A stretch of DNA of 64,000 nt from Batrachochytrium dendrobatidis JAM81 (GCF_000203795.2 NW_006281113.1:202735-266734), one strand, 5' to 3'; positions 38,756-53,359 are shown, counted from the first letter of the stretch. The notes: a model not told the origin generated them from the sequence alone. Numbers and translations: made by a program.

Positions 38756-40204
38756 ATGTCCAAGCCTGCCTACCAACTCACTTATGTGGTAGAAACTCAT
38801 CAGTTTCCTAAAAAGGCTTGGAACCATGCAGACGATCCATTTGGAACCGCTGGCTTGCTGGTCACTCCTATTGAGGTACAGCTTGATTATCAAGACACTC
38901 ACAAAGTAGAGGATAAGCTACTAGAAAAAAGGGAATATACTACTATTGCATTGGACTCGACTCCATCAACACCCATGATAATTCCTACTGCATCCACATC
39001 TGATATGGATTTGATAAACTATCAAGCAGCAGCATCCAGTGCAACTCCGCATCCAACATTTCATCGAACCATGTCTTGTCTTAAGCCAACAGCCACAATA
39101 ACCAGTCCTTCCAATATTAACATTGACCACACTCCACCATCATACATACCCCTGACACCAGCAGAAGCAACTTGCAAATCAGCCTTTTATGCACTTTATC
39201 CGGCTCTTGCAATTGAATCTCTCTCCTGTCCACTCTGCTTTCATATTCCCAACCGGGCCAAGCGATTTCCTTGTTGCAACTATATTATTTGCAGTCCATG
39301 TGCTCGGCAGTGGCTGAGACCATCTCGATCCATAGCAAGCCAGTCGCTGTCCGACTCAGCTCCGCCTCAATCCTCGTGTCCATTTTGTCGAAGTGAGGTG
39401 AGCATGAGCATGGCAATGAATGGACTGCCCGATGCCGTTGGTATGCAAATGGTCTTGGATGGAATGGATATTCTGTGTCCTTATAGCGATCATGGGTGCG
39501 GATGGATAGGCGAACGACGAGATATACTTTTACATATTCGATCGAATTGCATCATCGCTGTAGGCAAGTCTTGTTTTCTATGAGTGATGAACAAGAAATG
39601 TGTTATTTATTTTTATGATTTAGATCCAGAAACTGGTACACCTACTCCTGGTACACTGGACATATCCGAATTTTGTTTAGAGGCTCAATGGTCTTTATCT
39701 GGGTCAACATCCTATGCTATATCTGATTCAGTCCTATTGAGATCGGCTCTACTTCAACCTACATTGGTTCATACTGAATCGACTACAGGAAGTGTATACA
39801 GTGGGGGAATTGAAAGTCATATAGAGAGTGTTTCTACTGATATGGGAAGACTTGACACGGAAACCGAGACAGAGATTCGAATTGATCAAGAATCTGATCA
39901 ACCTTCACAAGAAAGATCCATTCGACTTATTGCTGAAAACCTTGTTCAAACCATTCGTAATAGTTTCCGTCGTAGTTATCGGAGAAACACACTCGGTGGT
40001 ACAGAGGAAACGGACTCTCTTTTACCACAGCAGAATAGTCCTGAATCTATTTCATCGACTCGTACCAGATGGTCTAGTCGGAGCGTGGGTGAATTTTTGT
40101 ATAGAATAGCCACTACCTATTGGTCAGGACTGTTGGCTCTTGTTTTGGTTCTTACGATTGTTATCATGGCAGTGATTCTCAATGTTCAACTGCTTGCTCA
40201 ATGA
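38756..40204 (+). CDS. Tail-anchored RING-like zinc-finger protein
   Basis: Exons 38756-39563 and 39624-40204 give 462 aa. A RING-like motif at about 158-211 has CPLC, CC-x-x-IIC-x-x-C and CPFCR, resembling fungal Sip5-type fingers. A TRAF-like CPYSDHGC ... HIRSNC motif follows. The C-terminal 28 residues (WSGLLALVLVLTIVIMAVIL) form a single membrane segment with almost nothing after it, typical of a tail anchor. It may be an E3 ubiquitin ligase on the ER, mitochondria or another membrane. The intron (39564-39623) is GC-AG: GTAG|GCAAGT joined to TTTAG|ATCC is the only in-frame option. The start is the ATG at 38756; the open frame upstream runs into the copy D element. Confidence 0.78.
39564..39623 (+). 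other. GC-AG intron (RING-like gene)
   Basis: The donor is GTAG|GCAAGT and the acceptor GATTTAG|ATCCAG. Using the downstream GT would put the second exon in a frame with an early stop. Confidence 0.82.
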
Positions 40205-40596
40205 CACCCTCATTGAGTCACTGTAGGCAGACATCATCTGGTCTCACCCTACTACAATAAAAATGCATGTTATATATCCTGTAAACTAAGCATGTGATGA
40301 CAAGACTAGTGAATTTGATACAATTAACGATATCGGTTCATTTAAAAATGCTCTAAATAGCAGCACAGTCTGTTTTAGATTGGGGATGAGATGGTATTAG
40401 CAAATGGCATATTCATAAGTGAAACAGGATGACAACCATGTCGATAAGTAATATAAAATTGCAACTAGACATTAAACCTAAAATACGCTTTGAAGACAAA
40501 CTGATTGAGCTGGAAAAAATACAAGGATGAAACGATATCAAGTCTCCCCAAATAAGATAGGACACACTTTTGAATAGCCTAATCTTAATGCGAAAC
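40205..40596. other. Convergent intergenic region
   Basis: These 392 bp hold the 3' ends of the RING-like gene and the WSC gene. AATAAA-like words occur near 40255. No gene is seen. Confidence 0.55.
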
Positions 40597-41767
40597 TCAC
40601 GGAGCTGTAAGGGGTGGAGGTATCATGCTAATCTGTATCGAGGCCTGAGTCCGCTCTGGAACAGCCAAGGCGTGGGCAGGTGCTTTTTCTCTGTCAGGGA
40701 TCAAACAAGTCAAAGGGAATACACCGGCAGCACCGGTACTCAAATCGGTTCCCATGGCCCATCCATCCGAGTATGTATTTCGAATAGCAACGACCTGTTT
40801 CAATCCTAATGACAACTCATCTTGTCTCCGTGCTTTGTAGACCGCGTAGACAGAATAGAGTTGATTGGGAGTGCGAGGTAAGAGTTTTGGGATCAAATAT
40901 TCTGTAGATCCAGACGAGTCGATCATGGGTGTAGCAGGGATTGCCTTTCGTTTTCTGTGGCGACGGATGAGAATAAAAGAAACAATTATGATGATAAGGA
41001 CGGCTGCAAGAACACCAACAATGATAGCAATCTGCTGTTGGTTGATGGAGTTTCCAGGACCAACACTTTCATTTGTTGTTTTATTAGGCCCCTAAATACA
41101 GAATAAAGGTTAGATACAAGTAGTTTGGCAGTAGGGACTGAGTGTAATGTTTGGATGAGGCATGACAGCAAGACAGTTGAAAAAGGCCACGTGGAAAGTA
41201 AGGAAAATAATAACTAAATGAAGCAGTTTCAAGCCACAGACTAAAAGGGACGAAAGGACAGACTGGGCGAGTCAAGGGAAGCAAAAGAATGATTGCAATT
41301 CAACAGAATCCAGCATGAGCTCGTGTATCACTACAAGAGTATAAAGTTACCTGTTTAGGAATGCCAGTGTCGTTTTTACCAGGTCCGTCTTGGGGTCCAT
41401 TTGTTGGTGGTAATGACGCCTCAGTGACGTTGTAAACGGAAAATCGGTTCAACGCTACAGAACTACCGCAAGGCAATCCGTCAGAGCAAACAAGAGAGCA
41501 TTCGGGCATATTCACCGTATATGTAGTGGATTCAAGAGCAGACTTGCTAGTGATGCATCTGCAGGCAGCACCACCTAGCAATGCAAATGCTTTGGAATTG
41601 CTGGAACAAATATCCACACATGCCTGAACAGTCAAGTTGGCGGACAAAATAGACTCGGCATTGGGAGATGAAGAGCCGCCACGAGACATTGTTCGACAAT
41701 CCATAAGAGAAAATGCAATGGCGGTTAAAGGAAGCAGCTGCAAGGAGAGCAGCAGTGAATAGAGCAT
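40597..41767 (-). CDS. WSC-domain membrane protein with cytoplasmic SH3
   Basis: Exons 41351-41767 and 40597-41091 give 303 aa. A signal peptide (about 1-20, Leu-rich) precedes a Cys-rich WSC-like domain with CVDICSSNSKAFALL and ACRCITS. A short Pro/Gly/Asn linker and one membrane segment (about 159-181, IAIIVGVLAAVLIIIIVSFI followed by RRHRKRK) come next. The C-terminus holds an SH3 domain (about 217-271: VYAVYKARRQDELSL, SDGWAMG, TGAAGVFPLTCL). This is a type I surface protein. The WSC part would contact wall glycans and the SH3 could recruit actin or MAPK regulators. Yeast Wsc sensors lack an SH3, so the combination resembles WSC and Sho1 parts in one chain. Confidence 0.83.
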
Positions 41768-42348
41768 TATTGACGAGTGATAGTTTACAAGAGCTGGTGA
41801 GGACGATTGTTGCAGATAGTGGTGGTAGTGCTATCAGCTTAGAACAGGAAGTGAGTCAATAGGAAGTATCCAAAAGACCAACAGCCAGTAGTAAAGATTA
41901 TAGTAGGATTGCTCAAACCAGTTAGTCTAAGATGGATGCAATATATGAATAGCAAACAAGTGGTTTCCAAGTTTGCCATTTTGTTCACGAGTGGCTGTGT
42001 TTTAGGGAGAGTTTTGATGGAGATCAGACTCTATAATATAGAGTCTAGCATCTATATGAATGAAACGCGAAAGACTCGAAGCAAGACCAACACCAGCAAG
42101 CAATCATTGTTAGACTCGACAAGTGATATTGTCCTGTGTTGAATCAGTATCGATAGATGGTTCAGCAAATAGGCCAGATTGTCACTGTAATACAGGAAAC
42201 ACAATAAATGATCATGCCATTCAATCCAACAAGGATGACAGTTTATGATTTTATTTTGGGTTTCATGTCCTGTGTTATAAACTACAAAAGACTATTATCA
42301 ACTGTAAAAGACTATTATCAACTGCAAGACTATTATAAACCAATGAAA
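41768..42348. other. Intergenic region with a 20-bp tandem repeat
   Basis: This 581-bp region carries the WSC promoter and the 3' UTR of the DUF4536-like gene. Two perfect copies and one partial copy of a 20-bp unit (AAAAGACTATTATCAACTGT) lie at 42286-42341. A plus-strand frame over it is not called. Confidence 0.55.
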
Positions 42349-42697
42349 CTAGAAAAAAAAGCCTCGCCAGATCCCTACACACCCACTGACTACATTGATA
42401 TGAATACACCAATGTTAGAATGAGTTGATGATTGTCTCATGATTCAACTACAGTGAATAACTCACCTACAGCCATTCCTGCTAGTAATGATCTGTGTCGG
42501 GATGCTTTACGCAGGGCTGTATGGAATGCTTTATCACCAGCGTCTCGTTCCAACTTTGTAACATTTGTCCAGACAGGCTGCGTAGGAATTACTACGTTTT
42601 TACACTCATAGAGCAAGTAACCACACAAACCAATTCCTGTCAAGCTTCCCGTAATACGGCATCCTGTGCAGTCTTGTCGTCCAACTGTCGGTTGCAT
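42349..42697 (-). CDS. DUF4536 / DMAC1-like small membrane protein
   Basis: Exons 42466-42697 and 42349-42389 give 90 aa. The N-terminus has DCTGCRITGSLTGIGLCGYLLY, matching the DUF4536 pattern (D/P-C-x-x-CR then a Gly-rich membrane segment). In animals this family includes DMAC1/TMEM261, a factor for assembly of the distal membrane arm of complex I. A second hydrophobic segment (LLAGMAVVSGCVGIWRGFF) depends on the short second exon; without splicing the protein would end in a different tail of similar length. It is probably in the mitochondrial inner membrane. It is divergent from the helicase gene with 99 bp between starts. Confidence 0.65.
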
Positions 42698-42796
42698 ACA
42701 GCCTTGACTAGAGTCATCTCAACTTTACATTTGATATTCCCTGAGGACATGAACAAAGTGGACGTTTTGGACTGCCAAATTTAACCAACGCAATCA

Positions 42797-45486
42797 ATGA
42801 ACGAATTACAAAAGAATCTTCCCATCTATCAGTATAGAGACTCATTGGTCGCTGCTATCAAAGAATATCAGTTTCTAGTCGTAGTAGGTGATACTGGAAG
42901 TGGTAAAACTACTCAACTGCCTCAGTATATTCTTCAGGATCTTTCAGATTCCATTCACAACATTGTCGTCACTCAACCAAGACGAATAGCTGCCATCTCT
43001 GCTGCAACAAGGGTTTCTGAAGAACACCAAACAAAACTCGGTGATCTCATTGGATATACTGTCCGCTTCGAAAAGTGTCTTTCTGCATCAACTCGACTCA
43101 CTTATGTCACCGATGGCATTCTGCTTCGTCAATGCACCGCAGATCGTCAACTCACATCCTACGATCTTGTTATTCTCGATGAAGCCCATGAGCGCAGTCT
43201 CGAAACTGACATTTTGTTTGGTCTCTTGCGTCGAGCCTGTCGTTTACGACCTGCGCTCAAGGTTGTTATCATGAGTGCCACGTTAGATATCGACGAGTTT
43301 TCGTCTTTTTTTAACGATTGTCCAGTCTTTTCTGTTCCTGGTCGCATGTTTACTGTAGATATCCTCTGGCAAAAAAATATGAATTTTGCTGTATTAAAGG
43401 CTTCGTTTGTTAATCGATGCGTAGAAACATGCATGCAGATTCATTGTGAAGAACAACCTGGAGATATGTAGGTTTTCAGTAGTCTGCAAGCGTGAAATAC
43501 TTGGCTATGCTTTGGTTGCGAATCTAAACTCCCTGTTTCAATACTTTGAATTAGATTGGTGTTTCTTACTGGCCAACAAGAAATTGAGACGGCGATGCAG
43601 AGAATTATGGAGGCACACCAGGATCTTGATTACAGCACAGTCAGATACAACAATGATGTTTCCAATATTGTCGTGTATCCAATCTACAGTACACTCGAAA
43701 GTATTGAGCAACGTGCCATATTTCATCCACCACCTCCTACAGTCCGAAAAATCGTTCTTGCCACCAACATTGCTCAAACCTCTGTCACTGTCCCGGGCAT
43801 TCGCTATGTAGTCGATAGCGGATTTGTAAAACAAAAAATGTATGATTCTCAAACATATATGGATGCATTAGTAATTGTCCCTATTAGTCAAGCTGCCGCA
43901 ACGCAAAGAGCTGGTCGGGCTGGTCGCACCGAACATGGAAGAGTATACCGCTTATATTCACGAGAAGCATTCGAAGAAATGGATAAAGCTACTGTGCCTG
44001 AAATTAAACGCAGCTCATTACTGGGAACTGTGCTGCAGCTTAAAAAAATGGGAATTGATGATGTTTTGAATTTTGAATTTATCGATCCACCTGATCCAGA
44101 CTTGGTTATTGCAGCCACTAAGCAACTTTTTCTACTATGTAAGTACATTTCTCCCATGTTAGTATTTGGATTTGGCTTAAAACTCAATCCGTGCATTTTT
44201 TTATTTTTGTGTAGCTGCTGTAGACGAGCATGGGCATTTGACACCGCTTGGCAAACAAATGAGTGAACTGCCTTGCTCACCGTTTTTGACTCGTGCACTT
44301 ATATCAGCTGCCGTAGATTTCCACTGCGCATATGATGTCGTGACTATCGTAGCAATGCTATCTAGCGAAGAAGTTTTCTCCACTCCAAGATCAAAAAAGC
44401 GTCAGTCTGAAGCAGGTCAGTCTAATTCAATTATACTTTGATTTAAATATCAACTAACCTCTTTTTGTGGATCTTTGACATTTAGATGAGGCACATCAAC
44501 GCTTTTACCATTATTCTGGAGACCATATGACACTTTTGCAGGTATATAACGCATGGGTCAAGGAAGGCTATTCGCGCGACTGGTGTATTCAAAACTATTT
44601 ACATTACAGAGCACTTAAAAACGCAAAAAGTATTCGATCTCAGCTGGTTGATATTATGAAGCGATTGCAATTGCATGTAGATATAGGGGAAAAGGCACAT
44701 GGCAATAGTCCTGCACTCAAGACTACTTTACATTCTCATCATCATAAGCGCGACCATCAAGATGATCTTTACAACCACAAAGATCGTAAACGAAAACATC
44801 ATGATCATCACAATTCAGAAGCAGTGGATGAGATTGCATTAAATCACACGCCCAACACCATATCAATTCTCAAATCAATCTGTACTGCATTTTATCCCAA
44901 TACTTCCAAGCGTCATCCAACGCGACCCATATTCATTCCATACCTAGCATCTATCGTACTGTCAAACACCAGCACACAACAAATTGCACTGTATATTCAT
45001 CAAAAATCTGCGCTATATAGCTCGGATATAGCCAAGATGAATCAACTTGATTGGGTAGTTTACAATGATATTCAGTACGTCAATCGGGCATGTATGCGAA
45101 TAGTAAGTCGTGTGAACTTTTCAATGGTAGAGGTGTTGTGTCAGAGAGTAAAGCTATTGAATGTGAGCAAGTTGCTGGGAAATGAACCTCGGAAAAGCAT
45201 TTTAAGCGAGGCGGACAAGGATGTTGGTAGTGATGATGGCAGTAATACGATACCTGTTGGATTTGATCTTGTTGAAGAGGTCATTGACGAGCAACATCAT
45301 ACCGAGCACCCTGCTGGGGATTCTGACAAAGAGCCAGCAGTGCCTACAGTGCGAGTTCATGAAAGATTGCAGCTACATCCTGCCGGCAAGCATAACACAC
45401 TTGGTGATGAGGATAAAACAATGCGACAGGAAAAGATTGATTCTGCTCGAGATCGGTTTTTGAAACGTAAGGGTACTAGGCGATGA
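42797..45486 (+). CDS. DEAH-box RNA helicase, DHX40-like
   Basis: Exons 42797-43467, 43555-44138, 44215-44415 and 44486-45486 give 818 aa. Helicase motifs: GDTGSGKTTQ (I), TQPRRIAA (Ia), DEAH (II), SAT (III), LVFLTGQQE, ATNIAQTS (V) and QRAGRAGRT (VI). They are followed by the winged-helix/ratchet/OB-fold region ending in the DWVVYND ... NFSMVEVL block. There are only about 13 residues before the helicase core, and GFVKQ plus the VPISQAAATQRAGR spacing look closest to DHX40, but DHX33/DHX35 are possible. A His/Lys-rich insertion sits near 560-590 and an acidic/basic tail of about 80 residues follows the OB fold. It probably acts in nuclear RNA processing. Confidence 0.85.
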
Positions 45487-45655
45487 TCAATGGTAGATTT
45501 AGTTTATTTGATTCCCTTGTGCTGCACATTTTATATGCATTATATAATTTTGTGTTTTTAAATTTAGATTAAATAGTCTACATACTTTAGTGGTTTTTAT
45601 TTTATTTGTACTTTTGTGGCGAGAAATCAATCTGGTTATACCACATATCAATATT

Positions 45656-46767
45656 TTATTCTTTTTCAAATCTGTTTTCGTGAATAGGGCAGCTGAATGT
45701 GGGATGCTTGCCAAACCTAATTGGCACATCTGAAGCTTGCATCTCATGAATCTGTCCAGCTCTATGTCCAACCACTTCGTTATTGTTGGGCTCTTGACTG
45801 TATCCTTGTTTATGCAGATATTTTGCAGGTGTTGAGCAAACCGCTGTGCCAGATCCTTTTGCTGCGTAATCGCTCCAAAAAGTAATTGGCTTGGCATACT
45901 TGTCACTCTGACTCTGTTTCCTCCATAATAGATAGTTTAGTTGTGTATTTGGATATACAAACACATTGAAGCATGAGAATTAAAACTCGTCCATCATACC
46001 TGATCTGGGAGTTTCGATCCTATGTTGATAAAATCATCAATTTCCACATCCCATTCAACACATATTAGCATCCCCAATACTTGGCTTATCATCACAAAAC
46101 GTTTGCCATGATTTGGCAAATTGAATCACTCTACTACCTAATTTTACAAGTGGTGGATACACGTCTGAATGACAGAAATCATGCATGGTAGTCGACTCCC
46201 ATTGCTTTGATTCGTTTATCTGTGGTTGCGATTTTTGCCCTGATCTACACAACATCTTGTCAGCAATATGAATGCTTATTAGTATGATTATTGACGTGTT
46301 ATTGAAGACCTACATGGCGATCTTGAGCATTTCGGCTTCCATAAGCTGTCGCCGTTTTCCTACAGTCTGAGAAGCCAAATCACTGCGAGAAACTAGTTTG
46401 TAAGAGGCCCTGCTTGTTGTTTGCATAGGTTCTTGTGGTGTGTCGGTTGAGTGAGTAAGAAGATCCTTGCATTATTTGAATATGTTGCTAGTAAGTTGAC
46501 ATGAATTCTGCCCTCACACCCAAACAATACACTTGAGCAGTATATACTTGAGCAAATTTAAACATTATACACAAGGTGGTAATCTTTCCAACTTGCTTCA
46601 TTTACACTATCCTTGGTTTAGACCATGTATCTTACCTTGTGTCCATTTCGACTCAGCTGACAAATATCAGACCGTTCTTTAATAATAGTATCTCCAACTG
46701 AGCGCTCCTCGACCCAGTTTTCAAGGAGTGTAGCTCCTACACCATGATGTTTATTCCAATCCGACAT
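45656..46767 (-). CDS. SPAG8-like flagellar microtubule inner protein
   Basis: Exons 46636-46767, 46314-46465, 46138-46244, 46000-46079 and 45656-45913 give 242 aa. The order of short motifs follows animal SPAG8: LLENWVEERSV, then GHKDLLT, then a Thr/Ser-Tyr segment, then GKRRQLMEAEML, a MHDF segment, and finally ITFW ... FGKHPTFSCPI. SPAG8 lies inside the A/B doublet microtubules of motile cilia, so this protein would be expected in the zoospore axoneme. The exon 3-4 junction (46080-46137) is the least certain, but all five exons are in phase. It is convergent with the helicase gene. Confidence 0.68.
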
Positions 46768-48392
46768 GATTATATCTAAACTTGTAGATGCGACGCGTCT
46801 GGTGAATAAAGTTGAAAATACAAGTTTGTTTATTTCTAATGTAGACAAGAAAAACTCGCAAATTGTGTATTTATATCACTTTTGACTATGCAATCAACTC
46901 GATTGCTAGTATAAATCCTTCAACCCTGTATATACTCTTTCAAACTGGTCGATTTATGCCAATGCCTATTTAAACCTTGTCGTTGGCTGATTAAACCCTT
47001 TTTAGCCAATGTCATTTCAATTGTTTAGTATGTAGGCTTGGGCTTAAATTCATATAATCACACATCTCATTCCAATGTAAATAAAATAGGAAAACAATGC
47101 AATCCTCAATCGAGTTATCCATGCCGTACAATGGGTTGCTAGCATGTGTATACCAAGCATGGAGATAGATGCGACCAAACATACTCTTTCAATTCAAGTA
47201 ATATTTGAACAACCAGGCAAACTAGTATCAAAATACCACATCTATTCATATCTCTGTCCTGCAGCTGTATTCACGTAAAATAGAATGTTAAAGCACATGA
47301 CAAGCAGCCAATTCTCATCAACTCTATTGCATGTCATGCTCTTGAACTCATTGATAGTGTAATGGTATCTGCTTATTTTTGTACCAACTAAACAAATGTT
47401 TAAAGTAGTGTTCACATCACAGTTCCAGTAAATCTCATGTTCAATTGTCAACTCTTGTTTCATTACAAGTAGACATTGAGTGATTGGCATACAAGTAGCA
47501 ATTGCATTCCCAAGACATGTAATGTGTTCTCTTGAACTAGAACGCGAAAGTATGAGATTTAGATACAGCAGAGATGAGTGTGTATAGAATGGTATTGAAA
47601 GTAGTCAAACTCTATCTGAATTGTACGAGTGTGCTTGGTGATCGTGCGATATATAGGTATGCCAAAAAAGGAGATGATTAGTTTAAAACTATAGTGTGTC
47701 AATCATATGATCACTATGTCTAGAGGTTGATTAGGAAAACCGTAAATGCTTTGATGTTTCAAGATTTTCTAAACACCGATATTTGAAGAACATTTTCCAA
47801 TGCACACTTGTTTCTATACAACATACTATTTCACAAGGCTACAAATTTACTCATTAAACACGATTTTCCAACTGGTCAACAAAAAACAATGTTTCGAGGC
47901 TGAGCTTCATTATACAGTTACATATTGCCTATTCTTAAGTTTTGCTAAAGTTATTTTAGCATAATACAAAATGACTTTGCGCGATGTGTGATTCCAGATA
48001 TATAAGAATTGTGAGTGTCTATTAAAGAGGCAGTGTCTAGTAGAAAGGCGTAACGACTATTTAGCCATTGTTTATTCCAAAGCAAAAAAGGCAATCTTTA
48101 CAAGATAAATACAAAATGATCCATTCTACGTGACTATGGCTAATTGTACAAAGATTTTGAAGGGTGCTACTAAAAATTATATATTGTGTAAATGTAACAG
48201 CTATTCAATAAAGCATTTTTGATATTACTTTTATTGAAGCTTGTTTCGCGATTTTATAAAGACGCTTTGAATGCATCTTTTTCTTTCCTAAATACATCCA
48301 TCTCCTACATCATCTCGCAACTCGACTATATCCCGAACCTCGATTTCATACACAAATCGATATAAGCACCTTGATCTGTAGTGCGCGCGTAA
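46768..48392. other. Divergent intergenic region
   Basis: This 1625-bp region lies between the SPAG8-like and kinase genes. 47262-48141 is an inverted-repeat element (copy E). 46768-47261 and 48142-48392 are AT-rich with no gene; the latter must hold the kinase promoter and leader. Confidence 0.55.
47262..48141. mobile_element. TIR element copy E (longest)
   Basis: The left end is CAGCTGTATTCACGTAAAAT and the right end ATTCTACGTGACTATGGC. The subterminal TTAGCCATTGTTTATTCCAA near 48060 almost matches copy C. It shares CATATGAT and CTTGAACTAGAACG-type blocks with C and D. At 880 bp it is the longest copy, yet no transposase frame is visible. Confidence 0.75.
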
Positions 48393-51019
<2,627 letters not shown>

Positions 51020-51081
51020 CACACTGGCTCTTGTTAGTATTGGATTTTTGAATAAAAATTAAAGAAATGAGTTGAATGACT

Positions 51082-52606
51082 TTATTTTTTTATAAAGAGT
51101 GGGAATAGTTTGGCTTCTTTGGTGATGGGCTCAACAACTGATGACCCCAAACTGCGATTTAGTAGTAATAGAATAGGAACGTGATCACTAGCTCCGTAAA
51201 TCTCTGATCGAATATCTGCTTCAATAATATCATCCTGTAATGCTTTGGAGACGACAAAGTAATCCAATCTATTCAAATGCATGCCATTTGAAAAAATTAC
51301 GGTTAGCTTCAGATTGAATTAAAGTTGAATGGGAGAATACAGGACAAATACTTGACATACCGCCATCCAACATTATTAGCCCTACTATTATGACGAAATG
51401 AGTAGTAAGAGTACATTCCAGTAGCTGTAGGATGCTTGAGCCGAAACGAGTCAACCATGTCAAGGTCAGTCAACAAGTTTCCAAAATCCTCGCGTTCCTC
51501 GGGAGTAAAGCCAGCAGACCTGTTGAAGCATAATTTATCCAAAACATCAGTGAAAAGCACATGCAGCGAAATGCAATCACCAATTGAATATCAATACCTA
51601 CTTTGTATTGGTAGCTGGACGAGCCAAATCGATTTCTGTATGAGCAACATTCAAATCTCCAGACCAAATCACTGGTTTCTTACTCTGTAGTTCACCCATA
51701 AACTTTTTCAGTTTTACATAATGCTCTCGTTTCAAATCCAGACGACCCAAATCGGCTCCAGCATTCATAATGTAGCATCCAATATAGTAAAAGTCTAGTG
51801 GACACGATACATATCAATAAAAGATTCAATCCATGAAAATGAGATTGTTGGATAAGCAAAAGATGACCGAGTTACCTTGATACTCGAGAATTACAAATCG
51901 GCCTTCATCATCAATGGCTGAATGGCCCATTTTGTATTCTACTGACAAGGGCTTGACTTTTGAAAGAACCATCACGCCGGAATATCCCTTTTTGGTAGTA
52001 CAATGCGACCAGTATCTAAATGGTACAAATCCATCAAACTCATCAACAAATTGAATCTGGCCAGACCCAGATTAAACCATATAGAGCCAATCAACTCAAC
52101 TGGTGGGGATATTGCTTGCGACTAAACATACTAGTATCCAACGATGCATTCATCTTGGTTTCTTGCAAACACACCACATCAGCATCTTCAGCCTCGATGT
52201 ACCTCATCATGTCCTTTTTCAAGCTAGCTCGCAGACCAGCAACGTTCCATGCAATAAACTTGGTTGCTCCAACAGGTGTTGGATCAAACTTGATCGTATC
52301 AGGCAGTTTAGTGTTGGTGTAACATGGCTGATGAGAGGAATCAACAGGATTTTCTGTGATGGCAACAGTTGGGTTACTGGAATCACTGGTTTCCTGAAGA
52401 GCGACATTGGTGGAGGTTGCAGTGTCTGACTGGATATTAGATGAGCTGAGATTTGAAGAACAGGCTCGTTTAGGTCGTTTATTTAAAGATGCTGATGCAT
52501 TATTAACTGATTCATCTGCTTTGTCTTTCTTGCTGCTAATATCAGACTGTTTGCTAGAAACCGCATCGATGGATCTTTTTCCAGCTGCCGAGGGAGTACT
52601 CACCAT
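51082..52606 (-). CDS. APN2: AP endonuclease, APE1/exonuclease III family
   Basis: Exons 52101-52606, 51876-52015, 51602-51794, 51361-51519 and 51082-51268 give 394 aa. The enzyme cuts DNA 5' to abasic sites in base-excision repair, in the nucleus. Catalytic motifs are present: WNVAGLRA, CLQETK (metal-binding Glu), KKGYSGV, SGDLNVAHTEIDL, NVGWRLDY and ASDHVPI (last His). The first 110 residues are a Lys/Ser-rich tail with KRPKRA, probably nuclear localisation. The first donor is GTTGAG (weak), chosen because it alone gives HQYW in phase, as in APE1. No C-terminal zinc finger like that of yeast Apn2 is present, so it is closer to APE1; the symbol is tentative. Confidence 0.9.
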
Positions 52607-53359
52607 ACTTTTGACTGCCTAAATCAGTTTCAATATTGAATGGAGAAAGTGACAAGTATTAGTTATATTTGACAATCATGTGTATATAAACCAGATGAAT
52701 GCAATCATGGAATCTATTGTAACATAACTGATACTGAATTTGGTTTTAGTGATATTCCTAAATATATTCGAGTTGGTTCAAGAACCGAAACTCGACAATA
52801 AAATAAACAGATTCTATTACGACATGATTGCAATCGTAACATGATCGGGAATGCATGATTGAATGATAATACAGATGGTCTAAGTGAGTTTAGACTTACA
52901 ACTCGTCCAAGTATTATCATGATGTATAATTTGCTTTTGACCTTTCAGCAACAATGAGCATAAAAACAGATAAATAAGAAACTCGACAATTATCAGTCGA
53001 CTGTTGATTTGAATGGCAGAATCATCTATCGCTCGTGTCTTTTATAGCATGACGACAATCTGACTTGTTGACACGACCAGTTTGATCAACGACCTGCTAT
53101 TCGTTTCGATTGAATACAGAACATCACCCATCGAGTCTTGTTCTGACGCGAGAGTTTCAGTATTTCTATCTATACTGTCAGTACGCTAACCTAACACAAT
53201 CGTGCAGTTTCAGAGAATTCATGTTGAAATGCAATAAGCTGCTCAATGCTACAAGAATGTTATCAAACCATGATGAAATGGCTTGAAACTTGAATAAATA
53301 TTTTCCAAATTCTCGTCCCTTTTGTCGTTGTGAACCAATAATTATTATTGATACGGACA
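52607..53359. other. Divergent intergenic region
   Basis: These 753 bp separate the AP endonuclease and EAF starts. Only short frames without motifs occur. It must hold both promoters. Confidence 0.5.

Noticed and set aside
42208..42423. Plus-strand open frame of 71 codons
   Set aside because: It overlaps the 20-bp tandem repeat and the 3' exon of the DUF4536-like gene on the other strand; no motif supports it.
51990..52055. Alternative acceptor CCAG at about 52050 for AP endonuclease exon 2
   Set aside because: It opens a coding-like frame but cannot be joined in phase to exon 1. The chosen join (CACCA|GTTGAG to ATTTAG|ATAC) gives HQYW as in APE1.
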